Made by a program: the position numbers and the translations under genes. Positions 62,369 through 64,000 of a DNA stretch of 64,000 bases are shown here, in pieces. The notes under the pieces were generated by a model that saw nothing but the letters and a program-made list of their open reading frames with translations, had not been told where the DNA came from and did no database searches. Numbering within the stretch: the first letter of the stretch is position 1; each line of letters starts with the position of its first letter. Source of the stretch: Ipomoea triloba (taxonomy: Eukaryota > Streptophyta > Magnoliopsida > Solanales > Convolvulaceae); assembly GCF_003576645.1 (NCBI RefSeq), contig NC_044916.1, forward strand, positions 33,999,293 through 34,063,292. The letters run 5' to 3'.

Positions 62369-62937
62369 GCTGATAAATAAGTTTTTTAAGAAGTTTAAGT
62401 TTTATAAAAACCTTCTGGTTTAGAGATTCTTCTTCTCTCTTGCATCACAGGTTGGTATACTAAGAGTTTTATTACTTATCTAGATCTATTTAGTTTATGT
62501 TTGTTCTTACTTTTATTGCTTTATTATCAGATTTGTTCTTTTTATTTTCACCTTATCATCCCTAACCTACTAACCAAAGGATCCCATGACCCCCCGTCTA
62601 CAACCTTAACAACATCTAAGTATTCAAACTCAGGTTTCTATTTTCCCCACCTGGGTACTTTCTCTCCCTGACATACAAACTTAGACTACACAGGTTGCTT
62701 CGGCTCAAGCAGGATTTACGTCTTTTAAATATGAACAATAAGAACAATAAAGCATAATAATAAGAACAAACACAAAGTAAAGAGATCTGGTTTAAGTAAT
62801 ATTACCTCTTAGTAGCAATCTGATTTGCAGAGAAAAGAAGAAAGTTTTTAGAAGTGAAGTGTTTTCTGAAAAGGGTTTTTCATTGATATTTGCTGGTATT
62901 TTTTCCCGTGTTTTTTTTACAAATGTACAAGCTTCTC

Positions 62938-62945
62938 CTTATATA
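62938..62945 (-). promoter_or_regulatory. TATA box of the right-end minus-strand transcription unit
   Basis: Read on the minus strand: TTCTATATAAGGAGAAG. Caulimovirus-type promoters and many LTRs have a similar TATATAAG box. A good splice donor (AGAG/GTAATA) follows at 62805, so the leader may be spliced. Confidence 0.5.
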
Positions 62946-63009
62946 GAAGGGAGAAGAAGAACCTAGAACTACCTTTACATCTGTCTACTACTATTTACAT
63001 TATTGACAT

Positions 63010-63078
63010 ACCGAAGATAAGATGTAATCTTATCTCATATCTTCGGTCGAAGTGACAGAAAGATAAGGAATCTTATCT
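63010..63078. promoter_or_regulatory. Paired inverted GATAAG motifs upstream of the TATA box
   Basis: GATAAGATgtaATCTTATC (63016-63034) sits inside a larger inverted repeat, ACCGAAGATA (63010-63019) with TATCTTCGGT (63038-63047). A second pair, AGATAAGgaatCTTATCT, lies at 63061-63078. GATAAG (I-box) binds GATA or Myb-like factors. Four sites as two palindromes 65-135 bp before the TATA box look like a designed upstream element. Confidence 0.5.
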
Positions 63079-63183
63079 CCTTACCCCATAGTCAAAAAGT
63101 GTACAGCAAAAGTAGTTCAATTAAAGAAAAGTTGAAAGGGACAGGCCCCCTTATCTTGGCCAAAGCAAAGTAGTGCTGTCTTC

Positions 63184-63999
63184 TCAAGATATATTCATAT
63201 CTTCTGATTCGGAAGAAGACAAAGTTCTTGGCAGTACTCTCCTGATCCTTCTCTTGTAGGAGTTGACAAGTCTTGGATTGGAGTGAGTGACTTCAAATGG
63301 AAAAAAGTATCTTGATCCGATGCTTGGATCACAGTAGATTTTCCCTTGGGAATCTTCTCTAAGTATGTTTTTGTTGGCAAATCTGTATTTTGTCCAGTTA
63401 AAGTTCTCTGCAAGTATTTTGGCTCTGGCCTGGTCAAGTTGTATCTCTATTGTTTCTTCAAGTTTCAAGGCCTTGGGTTGTTGGTGTTCTGGTTCGAAGT
63501 CCTTGTATTCATCATCCACCTTATGGAAGTTCACTTCTAGTAAATGATATGCAGGTTTATTTTCTTTGAAGTCTGGGTAAAGGGAAGTGAAATCCAATCT
63601 GAATTTTTTGGGAAATTCAGGGATAATAGTTTCAAAAGTTTCTGCCAGCATTTCTGGAAGTATTCCAGAAAATTCATGGAGTGGAGAGATATTAGCTGAC
63701 TTAACCAACCCATGTTTTAAAAGTGTAGAAAAGTTGACTGGATAATCCTGAAATTTAAAAGGTTTAAACCCAGGAATAAGAAGTCTAGCTCTTCTAATGG
63801 CAAATTCAAGTTTACAAAGGCATTCGAAATCATCAGATTGTTGGTTTTCTGGACAATCTGGAAAAAGTAAAGAACAAGTTTTATAAAGGTTATAATTGAA
63901 ATCCCAAGAAATTGAGATTCCAGGAGTTGAAATGCCAGAGTTGGCAATTTGAGCCAGGCATTCTTGGAGTAAAGCAAAAGTTTTTAAAGAACATTCTCC
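63184..63999 (-). CDS. C-terminal part of an unrecognised ORF running off the window
   Basis: The minus-strand frame is open from the window edge to the stop at 63184, at least 271 codons; the start lies beyond the window. An internal start near 63708 would be false because the frame continues upstream (ECLAQIANSGIS, FECLCKLEFAIRRARLL). Composition is ordinary for a soluble protein: Cys-containing N-terminal part, acidic middle (KVDDEYKDFEPEHQ), basic RRIRRVLPR stretch and a Ser/Glu-rich end. I do not recognise the family. The stop is followed by AGATAAGGGGGCC, which resembles a polypurine tract, and then the promoter-like region. This supports a retroelement or endogenous pararetrovirus, but weakly. 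Confidence 0.5.
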   Translation of the reverse strand, partial: GECSLKTFALLQECLAQIANSGISTPGISISWDFNYNLYKTCSLLFPDCPENQQSDDFECLCKLEFAIRRARLLIPGFKPFKFQDYPVNFSTLLKHGLVKSANISPLHEFSGILPEMLAETFETIIPEFPKKFRLDFTSLYPDFKENKPAYHLLEVNFHKVDDEYKDFEPEHQQPKALKLEETIEIQLDQARAKILAENFNWTKYRFANKNILREDSQGKIYCDPSIGSRYFFPFEVTHSNPRLVNSYKRRIRRVLPRTLSSSESEDMNIS

Positions 64000-64000
64000 A

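Overview
This looks like nuclear DNA of a eudicot plant. The genes have many GT-AG introns, the spacers are AT-rich and filled with SINEs, MITEs and microsatellites, and there is a complete Ty1/copia retrotransposon. One SINE body recurs several times, and I associate it from memory with morning-glory/sweet-potato (Ipomoea) genomes. The species is therefore an inference.

Left part (1-14.4 kb), gene-rich: a pentatricopeptide-repeat (PPR) protein gene (1034-2722, +); a possible small basic-peptide gene (3057-3275, +); an 8-exon GT47/exostosin-type glycosyltransferase gene (3613-7623, -); a secreted proline-rich/extensin-like protein gene (8864-9322, -); and a 12-exon cytosolic fructose-1,6-bisphosphatase gene (10941-14285, -). 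For the two multi-exon genes I followed reading phase across every splice junction. One FBPase intron appears to use a GC donor.

Middle part (14.4-50.2 kb): two trihelix transcription-factor genes on the same strand, an SH4-type gene (20901-22232) and a two-domain GT-2/DF1-type gene (40618-43385). They are separated by a long gene-free stretch containing an assembly gap of 905 N (37344-38248). As far as I recall, Arabidopsis also has an SH4-type gene next to DF1 and GT-2, so the pair may be old microsynteny. The spacers hold a 751-bp Mutator-like MITE with palindromic ends and a 9-bp target duplication, hAT-like MITEs, a hairpin MITE, pieces of several tRNA-derived SINE families and several local tandem duplications.

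Right part (50.2-64 kb): a complete copia element (50233-55191) with LTRs identical over 192 bp, a 5-bp target duplication and an uninterrupted gag-pol frame. After about 6.5 kb of spacer, the last 2.2 kb carry two minus-strand ORFs of unrecognised family. Between them lies a promoter-like region with a TATATAAG box and two inverted pairs of GATAAG. This may be part of an endogenous pararetrovirus-like or other retroelement that continues past the window edge.

The cellular genes form no operon. They are independent loci for organelle RNA processing (PPR), Golgi polysaccharide synthesis (GT47), the cell wall (extensin-like), sucrose synthesis (FBPase) and transcription (trihelix). I saw no tRNA, rRNA, CRISPR or convincing microRNA gene.
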